Source: Dipetalonema caudispina (lineage: Eukaryota; Nematoda; Chromadorea; Rhabditida; Onchocercidae). Taken from it: a DNA stretch of 64,000 nucleotides. A program made the translations under genes and the position numbers. Position 1 is the stretch's first letter. Each line of letters starts with the position of its first letter. A model generated the notes under the pieces. That model was not told where the DNA came from and made no database searches. It saw nothing but the letters and a program-made list of their open reading frames with translations. The stretch is taken from positions 62,001 through 126,000 of the forward strand of contig JABVXV010000154.1 in NCBI GenBank assembly GCA_013365325.1, in the 5' to 3' direction. This document shows, piece after piece, positions 38,060 to 50,800 of the stretch.

Positions 38060-39154
38060 GAGCAATGATGACCTAATTATTTGTGGGAATAATTTTGTCC
38101 GAACTCTTTCATCGGTTTTAAAACATATGATCATATTTCAATGCTTATGGAAAGATTCCAACAACAACTGATAATTTCATGTTTAAAAAAAAATTCAAAT
38201 GATGTCAAATATTTTTCATTGAAATTATGATGTGACATTAATTAGAAGTATTCAAGCTGAAAAGTAATGGGAAAATTTTCGAGTGGAAAATTCGGGATAT
38301 CAATAATCTGTTATAATTTTGCGAAAATTTTGTATTATTTATAACAAAATTCTTCAAATATCAATGAAAATCTTTATGAATAATAGCAGTTGATGAGGAA
38401 AAAAATTTCCTTTTAAAATAAAACTTTTTAATTGGAAATTAATTTCATTCTTTTATCTACATCGTTTGCATTAGAAAAAAAAATCGATGAAGATTGTTGT
38501 TATAACGATTGTTATTTTTTGAATTAAATTTAGAAAAATTGAAGAATTAAAGAATTTACACGTTCATTAATTACTTGTACAATAATAAATATTAAAGAAA
38601 ATTTAGATAAAAGAATGAAAATTAATGATTGAGTAATGTCAAAATATGATGTTTAGACATTTATGGAAATTTCAAGTAATCGAAATGATACCATTCATGA
38701 TGGAGGAATTTTCTCGTGCTTATCCGATTCATTGATAAAAATGAATTGATTAGATGGAACAGGTGTGATTATTTCATAAAATATTGCAAAGCTTTCTACA
38801 GGTGGAAATTCGTAAGCATTCTTTTCGGTTCTCAATAATTCCAATAATTAATTTTGATACGAAAATTTCTCAAGCAAAAACAAAAATGAAAGTAAGCAAG
38901 GGAAACATAAATATTGATGTAAAATATGTTAATTTTAATTTTATATTCTAATTTTATTGCTATATCTAGTTAAGAATTCCCGAAATAATCAAAACCATAC
39001 TAATAATTGTTAAGTATACGAATTTTCATTCGAGAAGTAGAGAAATTTAATGGCAAATTTAAATTAAATAAATAATAATATTCAAAAACTACTCAACTAT
39101 AATAATTTTTATGCCGCGGTTGTTGGCATACCTACTAAATTAATGTAATATATC

Positions 39155-39213
39155 TGTGTATGTGTGTGGGCGTGTGTGTGTGGGTGTGAATGCGTGGGTG
39201 TGTGTGGGTGTGT
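39155..39213. repeat. imperfect (TG)n microsatellite
   Basis: TG run with GGG interruptions and a few substitutions. Confidence 0.85.
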
Positions 39214-39927
39214 ATTATAGTTAAATAGATTGGAGATGATTTTCGATGGACCAGTTTTGAGCACATTCATTTTTTGAAAATTTTTCCAAGTGGAGATTAT
39301 TTTTAAGAGAAGAAGATTAAAATTTAAAAAATTTCAATTTATAAAATGTACGATGAAATTTATAGTGAAGGGAGGAAAAAAGTTGTTAATTTAATATCAT
39401 AGATCTTCTTCGAGATGGGGGGAGAAAAGGAGAAAATCATTTATAGTTTTTCAAAGGACAAGTGAAGTAAGTGAGATAGAAAGAAAGAAAAAGAACTGAA
39501 TTAATATTTCATCAAAACTCATCAAATTTATTAATCAAAATATTTGTTTTTAATCTTAGATTTAGATTAACGATGCATAAATTTAAAGAAATAACTTAGA
39601 CATAATAATGTTGTAACGAATAACTGAAAAGCACATAAAATTTATCTTTTACGTATATTTAGCTGATTGGATGTATTTAATATAAGTTAGACGCAAATTG
39701 TTAGCACAAATAAACTTAATATTTATGAAATACAATTGAAATGGAAATATTTATTTACGAAATGTTTCGATGCATAATTAATATCATAAAGGATAAAGGT
39801 GATGTTACAGAAACAATATATATACTAAAGATGAAAATTATTTTCGATTTAGATTTAAGCATTGAAAATGTTATTCCCGTTGTATAGGATTAGTTGATGA
39901 AGTTAAACTTAGAAATATTATGTCAAT

Positions 39928-40035
39928 ATATTACGCCAAAAATACAATTTAATGTTCACGTTATGTTTCAAAGACGTTGAAATTTAACATGAACGTTTAA
40001 TGATACATGTTTTCCATGAAATATTGGCGTAATAT
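39928..40035. repeat. nested imperfect inverted repeat
   Basis: Outer 12-bp arms ATATTACGCCAA (39928-39939) and TTGGCGTAATAT (40024-40035) are perfect complements. Inside lie weaker complementary pieces (TGTTCACG against CATGAACG) and a small TTTCAA...TTGAAA hairpin. The terminal arms resemble a small non-autonomous DNA element. Confidence 0.55.
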
Positions 40036-40105
40036 TACATGATGTTACCATTCTTTAAAGAGTAAAAACGAGAACTGAACAAATAGCAAGAAGAGAGGAA
40101 TGTAA

Positions 40106-40312
40106 ATGTTGGATTTACGTCGTCCACGTGTGATAAACTGGTTCAAAAAGTGTGTATCATCAAATGATGAACACTATGATATGAGGACAAAAGAATTATC
40201 CGATGAGATCGATAAAATTGACGAAGGCTGGAAGGCAATACAATGTAAAGAGGATTCGCAAATTATTTACGATGTAACTGTTTATTATCAACATTATCGA
40301 TATTGGTGTTAA
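40106..40312 (+). CDS. hypothetical 68-residue protein
   Basis: An intact ATG frame with a balanced, charged composition (MLDLRRPRVINWFKKC, then DEIDKIDEGWKAIQ) and codons not dominated by A/T homopolymers, unlike neighbouring frames. It ends YYQHYRYWC before TAA. No domain is recognised. It may be a small single-exon gene or one exon of a larger one. A second candidate with its own acceptor lies 270 bp downstream on the same strand. Confidence 0.4.
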   Translation: MLDLRRPRVINWFKKCVSSNDEHYDMRTKELSDEIDKIDEGWKAIQCKEDSQIIYDVTVYYQHYRYWC

Positions 40313-40584
40313 GAATGAAATATAACTAAAGTAGTATAGGGATATGCATGATAGATTTATCAATGTAATCTGAACTATTTACTAACACTAGAATTTTCTT
40401 GTCGGATAATTTTGTCTTAAATTTTCTTCGAGAATTTTTTACGAATATATTTATCTTGACAAAAGAAATCATAAAAATTATAATCTCTAAAAAAAAAAAA
40501 AAAAAAAGGGAAGGAAGCATTACGAAACTATTAATTAATTGATTGATGGAGTAGTTTAAATTTAATTCAGAATATCCTAACACA

Positions 40585-40851
40585 ATGGAATATTTCGATA
40601 TTATTCTGATGCTACTAATTTTGCTCATATCATTATATTTCAATTATTCATGGACAGTATTAACAAATCAAAATATATGTAGAAGCAAAGAGCAAAATAA
40701 TATCCGTAATTCCGATCAGTTAAGATTTATTAGAGATAAGTCAAAAAAAAAAAAAAAAAAAGCAAGAGAGAAAAAAAGAAATGAAAGTGGTATATTCTGT
40801 AGCTTTTCGTTGCTATGTAATTTAAAAAGAGCCTGGAATAATAATGAATAA
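40585..40851 (+). CDS. hypothetical small membrane or secreted protein
   Basis: An ATG lies 15 bases after a good TTTAATTCAG acceptor (ending 40569). The first 22 residues are strongly hydrophobic (MEYFDIILMLLILLISLYF), like a signal peptide or anchor. The middle is Asn/Arg/Lys-rich and includes an A18 run coding for Lys, so the frame beyond about residue 53 depends on the homopolymer length. No family is recognised. It could be the second gene of a small operon with 40106-40312. Confidence 0.3.
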   Translation: MEYFDIILMLLILLISLYFNYSWTVLTNQNICRSKEQNNIRNSDQLRFIRDKSKKKKKKAREKKRNESGIFCSFSLLCNLKRAWNNNE

Positions 40852-41241
40852 TTGATGAAAAATAATAAATTTTCTTGATGAAAAGTTGTATGTAAAGTTA
40901 AAAGAAAAAGAAAATGAAAATTTTCAAAAATTTCAAATTTCAAATTTCCTTTAACTGAATACGTTTATTGCAACAAAATTAATCAATAATAAAATTCAAA
41001 TTTTAATTAAACAAATAATTCACCATTAAATTACCATCACTATTTATTTCATTGTTTAAGTATTCATGACGATTTCATGGTTGAATATGTGTCAGCAATG
41101 AATTTTAATAACAGGAAATGAATAAATGGACACTAATCGGAATGAATTTTTCCACTTCAACAATATTAATCAAAGTTTGATAATGACTGATAATAATCGC
41201 TATGGAATAAAACAATCATTAGTATGAATATTTTCTTCACG

Positions 41242-41298
41242 AAAAAAAGGCAAATGAATTTCTGGATTTTTAATTCAGAAATTCATTTGCCTTTTTTT
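41242..41298. repeat. perfect inverted repeat, 23-bp arms, 11-base loop
   Basis: Arm 41242-41264 (seven A, then GGCAAATGAATTTCTG) and arm 41276-41298 (CAGAAATTCATTTGCC, then seven T) pair without mismatch around the loop GATTTTTAATT. Confidence 0.85.
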
Positions 41299-42462
41299 TA
41301 AAAAAAATAACAACAACGAATAATTTTGTTAAGTTCTTGAGAATAGAACAGTAGGTCAAATTACATGCAATCAGTCTTCCACAGATATTTCAAAATTTTC
41401 AACAATTAAAAAATTTTAATTTGAAACTGAACAAAAGGCGATCATAGCAAATGTAATTTTTTCTAATGCTCTTATCATTATCTTATCTTTAATTTATATT
41501 TTTGTGAAAAGCAATGAATGATTACTGATGAAGTGATTTTACGAAAAAATGAGGATAGAGAAAGTTACAATGACGCATGTCATTGAGAAGACTTTTTGTG
41601 TTTAAAAATTAAAAATCATTTTTTAACTAGGCTAATTGTGTCCTATTATGTGTTACCTAAGCTAGCCATAGCCAAGTAACAATTTTTACTCACTAATTGG
41701 ATTCTTGCTGAACGTACTTACACTTTTGCATGCCTTATGATAGCATGCATTCTCAAATTTTCAACATCTTCAGGAATATATGTAAATTTTGTCAAAATGG
41801 TGCAAAAAAGATTTTTGAAGAGTGTAGGGTATGTTTAATTAGAACGTGAACTTAATAGACTGATTAATTAAGTTTGCGATAGCAAAGAACTTAATTGATT
41901 AATAGAGTGATACGTTAAATCAAATAAAACAAAATTGCATGATTAAAAATGCAACATAAAGCTTTTCAAAATGAATTTTCATGAATATACGGCAAAAAAT
42001 GTAGCATTATTTATCAAATTTCGAAAAAATTTCAATGGGTAAAATTTAATAAATTTTGCAAATTCCCCAAAATCTTCCTTTATATAAAGCAAACGTATGC
42101 TTAATTGATCAGATTTTCAGTACAATTAATAATTTTAGAGGGATTGAAAAGAAAAAAGAAAAGGAAAAGAGTAAGTTCGTAACTTCCGCTCAATGTAATC
42201 TTAAAAACGAATTGCAATTATAGCAACAGAAGTTTATGACTAAATTTAAAATAAATTTCGGTGAAGACAAATTAAATGGAAATCCATAAAAATTCATTGG
42301 AAGAATTTAAGGGGAAAAGATTCAGATTGAAAAAGTGTTAGAGAGAATGGAGGTCGAATAAATGATAATGAGGAGGAGGAAGAGGAAAGGACTAAAATTA
42401 TTACCAATTTTATGGCTCCTTCCCTCCTTTCCATCTCATCCCAACAACCATCCTATCAATTG

Positions 42463-42545
42463 CTGTCGAGGTCGTTGTCGTTGTCATTGTCATCGTTGTT
42501 GTCATCGTCTTCGTCATCGTCATCGTTGTTATCATTGTCATTGTT
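42463..42545. repeat. GTC/GTT/ATC trinucleotide array
   Basis: Imperfect trinucleotide repeat of the GTCATCGTTGTTGTC kind, about 80 bases, in a locally G+C-richer patch. Confidence 0.85.
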
Positions 42546-43922
42546 GGGTAATTGCTCAAATTTGTCTTTTATCCCTCCATCTTTTTTTTTTTTTTTTTTA
42601 ATTTTTTTTTTATTGTATTTATTTTCAAAAAAGGAAAACAGTGCAAAGCAAATAAGGCTGTATTCATTTTCATCCATTCATATACAAAATTGTTGGCTAT
42701 TTTTAATATTTGAAGGAAATTTTCTATTTCATTGATTATATTTGTTAAAATTAAACATTTTAAATCATTTAATTTTAATAATTAATTACTCATTTGTTCA
42801 ATAATTTATTAATTCATTCATTTAATATCAATGAAATTGTTTTTCTATGCAGATAATTTGAGTTTAATTATCATTTTTTGCTAAGTAATTATTGTAGTTT
42901 AATCTATTTCGGTTATATAATGATGAGATATTTTATTTGATAAATTAAAAACATTATCATAAATTTTCGGTTAATTACTTATAATGATCGAATTATTTGT
43001 TAAATAATCTTATTATTTTAGTTGTTATTCATTTTTCATACTTATTAGTACCTTCTACTACAGATTGAAATATACCAAATCGAGCTCATCAGTTGAATCA
43101 TCTGATAAACAATTTATCTGATTTGTTGCATCAATGATTTCTCATCAGAGTGTAAAATTATTCACGTAAAATGATAATAAATTCCTGTTAATGCATATTT
43201 TCTGTATTTAAATCATTTGTTGATAATTTACGGTTGTATTAATTTATTTGTATGATAATTTACTAATTTATCCTGACATTCCGTTATTTCTATACTTTTC
43301 AAATAATCGTACGGAATATTTTCCCTTCATTTCTTCTCTTTTCAACAATTGATATTTGAATGGAACCTAATTTATTTAATTGTCATTTAATCAATTTTTA
43401 TCAATTTTCAATAATTTAGTGAATTATTCCATCTTATTTAATTCATTCCTTTCTCTTTCTCCTTTTTACTTGACCCATTAAATTACTTAATTCTTACTTG
43501 CATATTCACTTTTCCTTCTCTCTTTTGCTTATTTTCACAAATAATTTCCACAATTATTTAAACATTCCTTGAGATGCAAAAAACAATAATTCTTTATGAC
43601 AATATTTTATCATGATAAGCATTAATAGTCATTCATAATAATCATCTATCAGTAATCACTTGTTATAATCATTTATAATAATAATTCGTCATAATTATTC
43701 ATAATAATCATTGTTTTTTTTATAACTTATTAGGCATTTATGTCTGAAAAAAGATAAGTTTTCTTTTTTTTTAGTTTGGAAGAATTCAATAGCTTAGTTT
43801 CAATTTTGATTGCTTGTAGTGCTTAAGTCGTTTCACAATTTAACAATCGATACTTTTAGCTTAAGAGAATAAGAGCAAAATTTTCGAATTTCTTATGTAA
43901 TGTACGAAATCGACACAATGAT

Positions 43923-44050
43923 ATGATCAAGGGAGGGTCACTGTTACTACATCGAAAGGTCAAAGATTTAATAACTCTTCTCTCGCACCAGTTTTACTCA
44001 GAAACCTTCTTGAATCAAAGCTGCCTGTATTCATTTTACCGCCATCATAG
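43923..44050 (+). other. candidate upstream exon (possible Wntless 5' UTR exon)
   Basis: A locally G+C-richer segment, open from an ATG at 43923 for 42 codons (MIKGGSLLLHRK...), ending at a strong CATAG|GTAAGTAATC donor at 44050/44051. Spliced to the acceptor at 47880 it would not be in frame with Wntless (a stop follows at once), so it would serve as a 5' UTR exon with a short upstream frame. It could instead belong to an unrelated transcript. The AAAGGTCAAAG near 43956-43966 resembles a nuclear-receptor half-site. Confidence 0.35.
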
Positions 44051-47000
44051 GTAAGTAATCTAATTAATAAACAATAACATCAATTGAGATGAAATAGGAT
44101 GAAAATATGGTCATTTGATGCTTTTATCATTTCCTCAATTATTCTAATTATTAGATTATGGAAATGATTAATGTTATCATAAGATGGTTAACATTGTTAA
44201 TAAATTTTGTAACATTTCTTAATGAAACAATGTTAACAATGATTTCCTAAAGTTAACAATATTTGCTTACTTTCACATTGTATTATTTGCTAGTATTTCA
44301 AAGTTAAAATATTTCAAAATTTTAAATTATTCCTAAAAATTCCTCCAAAACTGAACAACAACAACAACAATAAATCAATTTCAATTAATTAAAATATTAC
44401 TTCGCATCAGTGATATGAAATGATTGTAATGCCTAAAATTTCTCTTATCTTATCTATAGAATAGATTGTGGTTAGTAGATTAGACTAGAGACGAAATGAT
44501 TTTCCTCCTCTTCCTCTATCCTATTCCTGATATCTTTTTCATTTGAAAGCCTAGCAAATCTCATTTCATTCCACTTCATTCCATTCCATTCCATTCCATT
44601 TCATTTCATTTCATTTCATTCCATCATCCATTCATTCTTTCTTTATTACTTACTTATTTTTTTATCTATTCAGTAAAGCCACTTCTAATTTTTCTTATCT
44701 TTTTTCCGTTCATTTTACTTTTTAATGTCTGAAAATGAATGCTTTTTGATTGTTATATTTGGAAACATTATCTGACAGCTGTTACCAATTGAATCGTCAA
44801 TCATTATCCGGAATAAACAATGTATTGATCGATGTATAACAATCGATCACAAAGATTTATAGATGCTATTTTAGGATTTTAGCTTTAAGTAGATATTGAA
44901 AGTTTTGCTGATTAAGAAGTTGATTGATTGAAAATTCCATCGTTACTAAAATTTAACCTATTGATAATTGTCTGATAAATTTTAAGTAAGGAAATTAAAT
45001 TTGGAATTTGAAATTTCTTCTGTTCATCAAGGATTACACATCGATGAAATTTAATATAAGACATCTCGATCATCATTTTTAGCACAGAATATTTGCGTCA
45101 AAATCTGAGCTTGAACTAGGATAACTTTTACTTTTTCTTGACCTGAATACATATGATCACTTGAGTTTAGGATATTTTTTTTGCTCGTTGTTTTAATCTA
45201 TTTTTTTTTTTTTTTTTGGACAAATCACGAAGTGTAATCAGCGATCAATCAAATTGCTTGCTTTCATTCAAAATTTTTTCTTCTTTTCTTTATAAATTTT
45301 TCGCAATGAAAATTATTGTAATTTGAAGTTATCGGAAAAATTCCATTTTTTTCCAATCGAAAGAAATAAATCATTTCAGCAAACATAACGACCATTCCTT
45401 TTTCTTTTCTCCTTTTTTTTCTTTTTTTTTCATTTATTGAAACAAACAAGAAGAAAAGGCAATTTCAGGAAGCAATTCAATTTTTTTCCTCTAACTATAA
45501 AATCCGTTCAGTGTATGTAAATGAGGATTTTAGTTTTTTTTTTTTTTTTGTTTTTTTCTGTGAGAAATAAGCATCGAAAAGTCAATATAAATTTATTGAC
45601 TGGGTTTTTCCTCAAAATTACTGAAAAAAACTGAAATGACATTAGGCTTTTTTCTCTCTATTTCCGTTTAATGGAACCGATGAACTTCAGAAACAGGCCA
45701 AATTCCACATTGTATATTACTTGGCTTTTTAACGAAATACATCCATGGGATCATGAATTTATTTCAGAAATAATTTACACAAATCAAGAATAATTCAAGC
45801 GGATGAATTAACTCATTAAAAATAGATGATGGGAAAAAAGAATCATGATCCTGTTCCGGATCATCCTCAATTTTCAGAAAATTTTCGGCTAGTTTCAGTA
45901 TCTTAATAGAAATCATACTTTTATCAGTTTTCGACGATAATCACCCAACCCTATTGATTTTATTTTAATCATATTCAAAAGGCAGTATGGAGCGATTTCA
46001 AGAAGTACCTTTATGTAATCGGCTTAAATAGGATCATTTCTTTTTTAAAAAAGGATGGTAAAAAATTCAAAATTTGAATATTTTCCCTTATACTGCTACT
46101 AATACCAATAGTAATGAATTGTTTACAAAAACAAATTCGACTGTCCTTTTTTCTCCATCTCGTAATCTAGGAATCGTAAGGATTTTACTGATAAAACTAA
46201 TTGTTAAACAAATTTGGCAACTAATTTTATGCAAAAAAAAAGCAAGCAGAAAATATTTCTTAATTTGAAAAAACACAAAAAAAAAAGCAAAAGATGGAGA
46301 AAATTTATTGCTATTTGACATTTCGTTTCCCTTCGGGATTTTTCCCGGGATACATATATATATCATCATTATTATTATCATTGCAGTAGCAAATAAATGA
46401 ATGAATCAGTTTATTCCATTTGACTCTTTTCCTCCGAGGATATCATATGATTGGCTATGGCATATTTTGTATATTTCATTGCTTCTTTTGTCCTTACCAT
46501 TTTTATCAGATATTTTAATAATTGTGTATTTTGATAGAAAGACAAATTTCAATCAATAATACTCATTTATCTTTTATTGATATGTAATTTGTGATAGCAA
46601 TAAAAGAAGAAAATTGTTCTCCATCGGGAAATTTCTCTGACTAATGGAAAGCTTTTCCGGAAAAATTATGCAAAAATGGATGACAATGAAAATTGTATCG
46701 TATCCGGAAAGTTTTTTCCCTAAAAAGATTTATTGTTGACATTTAAAGTTATTTACATATATATAATATATAAACATATATGGGAAGTTTTTCTGGAATG
46801 TATGTTATCCATATATATATATAAATGGATAGTAAAGGAAATTACATCCCCTCCGAAAAATTTTTTTTTTTTTTTTTTTTTTAGAAAGATTTACCACTAA
46901 CATTTAAGGAATTGAATATTAGTAATGATAACTGATTAATCGATATCTATAAATCATTTGTTTTACGATAGGTAATTGTATGATTGCTTATTGTCTTTTT

Positions 47001-47463
47001 CTTTTTCTTTTTTTTTTTTTTCATTTATTGTTGAATAAAATGAAAGAAAAAAAAAAAAAAAAAGAAAAATGTGAATTCATTGTATCCCATATGGTGGTAA
47101 TGTTTGATGGTACATCTGGTTTTGGAACCATGCATACAGATGAAAAAGGGTAATTTGGTTAGGGGTTTTATGGCACTTCATTTTTACCTCTCTTCATTTC
47201 TCATTTTACCTGTATTTACCTATTCTATCTCAACTTTATTACTTATACTAATATTTCTTTAACAAGAGTTATGTTTCATTCATTTTTTAAATTTCATACT
47301 TCATCTTTTTTTATTTCTTATACAAAAAAAATCGTGTAAAATTCAAATGTGACTTTTGAGCATTGTGATATTAACTAAGCAATTAATCATTTGAGAAACA
47401 AGAAGAATGAAAGGGAGAGAGAGAGGGAGAGGGACCTTTCCATGATCGATTTTTGAATGTTTG
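44051..47463. other. non-coding region upstream of Wntless
   Basis: No supported exon. It holds a TTCCA/TTTCA pentanucleotide run (44561-44635), several long T and A runs (45204-45218, 45535-45549, 46861-46882, 47048-47063), and a CCATATGG palindrome near 47088. If the exon at 43923-44050 belongs to Wntless this would be its first intron. Confidence 0.45.
44561..44635. repeat. TTCCA/TTTCA pentanucleotide run
   Basis: Successive CATTC/CATTT pentamers over about 75 bases. Confidence 0.9.
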
Positions 47464-47670
47464 TTGCGAAGGAATAAGAAAGTTTTTACGGAAAAACGTG
47501 AATAAAGCAGCTAAAAGTTTACGTGAAAATGAAAATTGGAAAGATTTACTAGCTATAAAATAAATTTTGCGAAGGAATAAGAAAGTTTTTACGGAAAAAC
47601 GTGAATAAAGCAGCTAAAAGTTTACGTGAAAATGAAAATTGGAAAGATTTACTAGCTATAAAATAAATTT
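47464..47670. repeat. perfect tandem duplication, 103-bp unit
   Basis: The block 47464-47566 is repeated base for base at 47567-47669 (unit contains GCGAAGGAATAAGAAAG, ACGGAAAAACGTGAATAAAG and AGATTTACTAGC). No difference is seen, so it is either very recent, maintained by conversion, or an assembly duplication. It ends about 226 bases before the Wntless ATG. Confidence 0.95.
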
Positions 47671-47868
47671 CTAATCTTTAAATCCTATGAAAAAATGAGA
47701 CGAATGAAAATTTATTCATATGCACTGAAAACATCATTCCTTGTGATTTCATAATAATTATTAAATTAACTATTTAGCGTTATTGTTGATCATATCGTAA
47801 CTTTTACAATGGCTCTAACAAGCATTATTTATCATTGCTATCATAAATATATATTCTAATAAAAAAGT

Positions 47869-47880
47869 TTTTAATTTCAG
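47869..47880 (+). promoter_or_regulatory. splice acceptor before the Wntless start
   Basis: TTTTTAATTTCAG ends at 47880, 15 bases before the ATG at 47896. This is either a leader trans-splice site or the 3' end of a 5' UTR intron. Confidence 0.6.
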
Positions 47881-47895
47881 TATACTTTGTCAAAA

Positions 47896-50800
47896 ATGAC
47901 CGGAGCAGTAATCGAAAATCTGAGTAATCGTAAATTATGCTACATTTTGATGTCATTATTTGCTGCGCTTATCATATTTTTCGTTTTGGGTGCTCTATGT
48001 TGTATGTTTTTTTTTTTTCCTAAAGTATATTACAAAGTTGAAAATTTTCAAACTTTGCTCATTTGAATTTTACGATTCTATTAATTATCTTATTAGCTCT
48101 CTATTACAATGATACAAGAAGTAGTTCTACTCTTAGCTATCTTTCCGAGTACTGAATGGTGTAACCGTTCTAAAAAAACGTACTATTATATATGATATGA
48201 CAATTTAGAAAGAAATCATAATTAAATGATGATTATGAAATGATAATCATTGAAATTTTCATAATTGTAAAACTTTCTAGCTCCACAACCATCTAGTTCA
48301 ATGGAATTCATCATGGTAAAATGTACGGATATTGAAGGGGGAAGGAATCCCGACAGATGGTTTTATCTAAGACCATCGGTTAGTTGGATATAAATTTCAT
48401 GAAGTTTCATTTGTTCGCATAACAGCAAAAGATGAAAAAGAATTTTGGATAAGTTTGAAGTTGAATATTTCGACAAATCCAGTACATCGAGAGGAGCAAA
48501 CGTAGTCGAGAAATTCCATTCCTTCTCCGCTTACCGTCAAAAGAAAAGAAAATTCATATCATTTCACCTTGTTATTTCAATTTTTCAAGTTCAGAATTGC
48601 GATCCAATCCACGATTTGGACTATTACGTACCACAGTATCACGATATGCGTGATATTGTATTTGTGGCACAAATGCCACATCAACGTGATGGTATTAGCT
48701 TGGAATATTCGGCTTGGTTTCAATTTTTGCTTGGTCTACTTGAAGTTGACATTGAATATGATCCGAAATTCACACTCGGTAACAATTTTGCATCATTTTT
48801 TTAATTTTAAAAATAATAGAATAAAATGAAAATTATTCTCACTCTCATACTCATTTATTTCCCAGAATTTAATCCAATTTGTGTTGCCACAGTAATCGAT
48901 TTAACGTTTACCTACTACGTTTAATTTACTATCGCTATCGACAGTAAAAAGTGATTAATTTTGATTTATTGATTAGTTTAGAATAAGTGATTAATTTAGC
49001 ACCAGATCCTTCCCTATACTAACAGAAATACTGTAATTTATAAAGTACCGTAATTTTTCCCTAGAAATGTTTCAGAAATGAATTAGGGTATTTCAGAAAT
49101 ATCGCACTGTAATACTTAATTTAAAAGACATGACAGACTTAATTAATTCTTCCTGTTCGTATATTCTTTCCGAAAAGCTGATCCTCTACTTTTCTTCTCC
49201 TCTAGCGCTTATCATTCCTTATCATCAGGTCAATCCATTATCATTCATGATCAGTCATGCATATCAAATATCCATATACATTCTATATAAGTCAAATCTA
49301 ATTTGATCAATTATCAATATACGTTTGGTGTAAATTAAATATATTTTAGCTACAAGTGCAGTATTGCAACTTGAAGTCAGACTTGGTTATAAAACTCGTA
49401 CTGATCCACCAGATCAATGGCATGAGCTTATTGCCACGAATACAACTAGAATGCTCGAATGCAGTATACCTGATACCGTAAAATTTGATCGTTCAATTTG
49501 CTAACATTTTACTGCCGATACTTCCTACCTATATATAAAAATTCGAGGAACTTACTGTAAAACTCCGCCATACAGTAGAATTAAAGTAAATTATTGTAAT
49601 AACTGATCATCTTGACCAGTGTAGTCTTGATGCCAAATGTTTTAGTTTAGTATAGTTCATTCTCAAGATTAATATTCTTTTGTTTATTAATTTAGCAGTT
49701 TATTTATCCATCCATTGATTTGCTTACTGTAGCACGTATCATATATTTACTAGCTATCTAATTGACTGCTCATTCAGCTGATTAAATTTCAGAAACTTGA
49801 AGGTCACCTTTACAATTGTGCATCTTTGGATTTATTTGAACTCGGCTCCAATCCATACCCATTTTATCTGATCAATATTCGTTTACCTGTTAATCAAACT
49901 CTTTGCCAAACGAAGCCAAAAGCACCTAATTGCGCCATTGGACGAATCAATGATTTGCGAGTTATTGTAAGTAGAATTTAATGCTTTCATGTACATCGAC
50001 CTTTGACTTGTAAATGTTTCAATAATTTATTTATTGACTTATTGCTACTCATTCATTTGTTTATTATATAAGGAGATAGTAGAAATGTTGTTGTTTAAAG
50101 GCCATTCATCAAAATGGCGGATTCACAGCTATTTGGCTATTTATGAAGACAATGGTTTCTCCGCTGGTTACTGTTGCTGTCATTTGGTACTGGAAACGCG
50201 TTGTGGCTTTAAATCGAAATTCTTATTTGTTGGAAAAAGCTATTATGGCCTTGGGGATTAGTTTGGCAATCCTCGATTGTATGTCTTTTATTAAAGCAAA
50301 CAATTTGTATTTGTTAGCTTCCAGGAATAGAAATACATATAAAACTGTATTATTGATATGTTAGAAAAAGTCATAATATTACAAGGTTCATCAGGATTAC
50401 TTGTTATCTTACTTCAAATTACCGGGATCATGTCTACCATATCCAAGCAATGTATCGTATTCGGTCTTGTATACCGTATCCAGATGTCTTTCGGTAGTAC
50501 GATTGATACACCTCATTACTGTAGCAACATAGTTTTCGAGGTTTCTGTTTCTAATCCGAATTTAGAATTTGAAATTATGAGATTTTCAGTTCCGCTGGAA
50601 TGGATATCACTATGGTTCCGAGCACCATTTATGCTTCTTATTGGTGATATTAGGCAAGGCCTATTCTACGCCATATTATTTAGCTTTTGGCTTATCTTTA
50701 CTGGTGAACATCTAATCGATGATACGTCTAGAAATAATTTAGTGCGTTCAACTTTTGAAATTAGCAAGTGTTTGCAAGCAAATCATTACCACCATTTAAT

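Larger units (their letters stand above)
32454..40105. other. gene-poor region rich in microsatellites
   Basis: About 7.6 kb with no supported exon. It contains long A and T runs, four AG arrays, a TG array, and a local 45-bp duplication (35005-35095). Open frames here are short and Lys/Phe/Ser-rich from homopolymers. It may be intergenic regulatory DNA or intron. Confidence 0.5.
40852..43922. other. gene-poor region with hairpin and trinucleotide array
   Basis: No supported exon. It contains a perfect 23-bp hairpin (41242-41298) and a GTC/GTT trinucleotide array (about 42463-42545). That array makes artificial Ser-rich and Asp/Asn-rich open frames on the two strands. Confidence 0.5.

Noticed and set aside
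42412..42735. Ser-rich frame and its antisense Asp/Asn-rich partner
   Set aside because: Both come from a GTC/GTT trinucleotide array and a T run; no flanking coding signal.
48445..48594. Coding-like open frame in Wntless intron 2 just before exon 3
   Set aside because: Retention from exon 2 meets a stop within a few codons and the family has no insertion here; exon 3 starting at NCDPIHDLD fits the family.
50034..50261. Plus-strand frame reading [13 protein letters not shown] over Wntless exon 6
   Set aside because: The +1 register gives the conserved [15 protein letters not shown] and WYWKRV, so this frame is a shadow.
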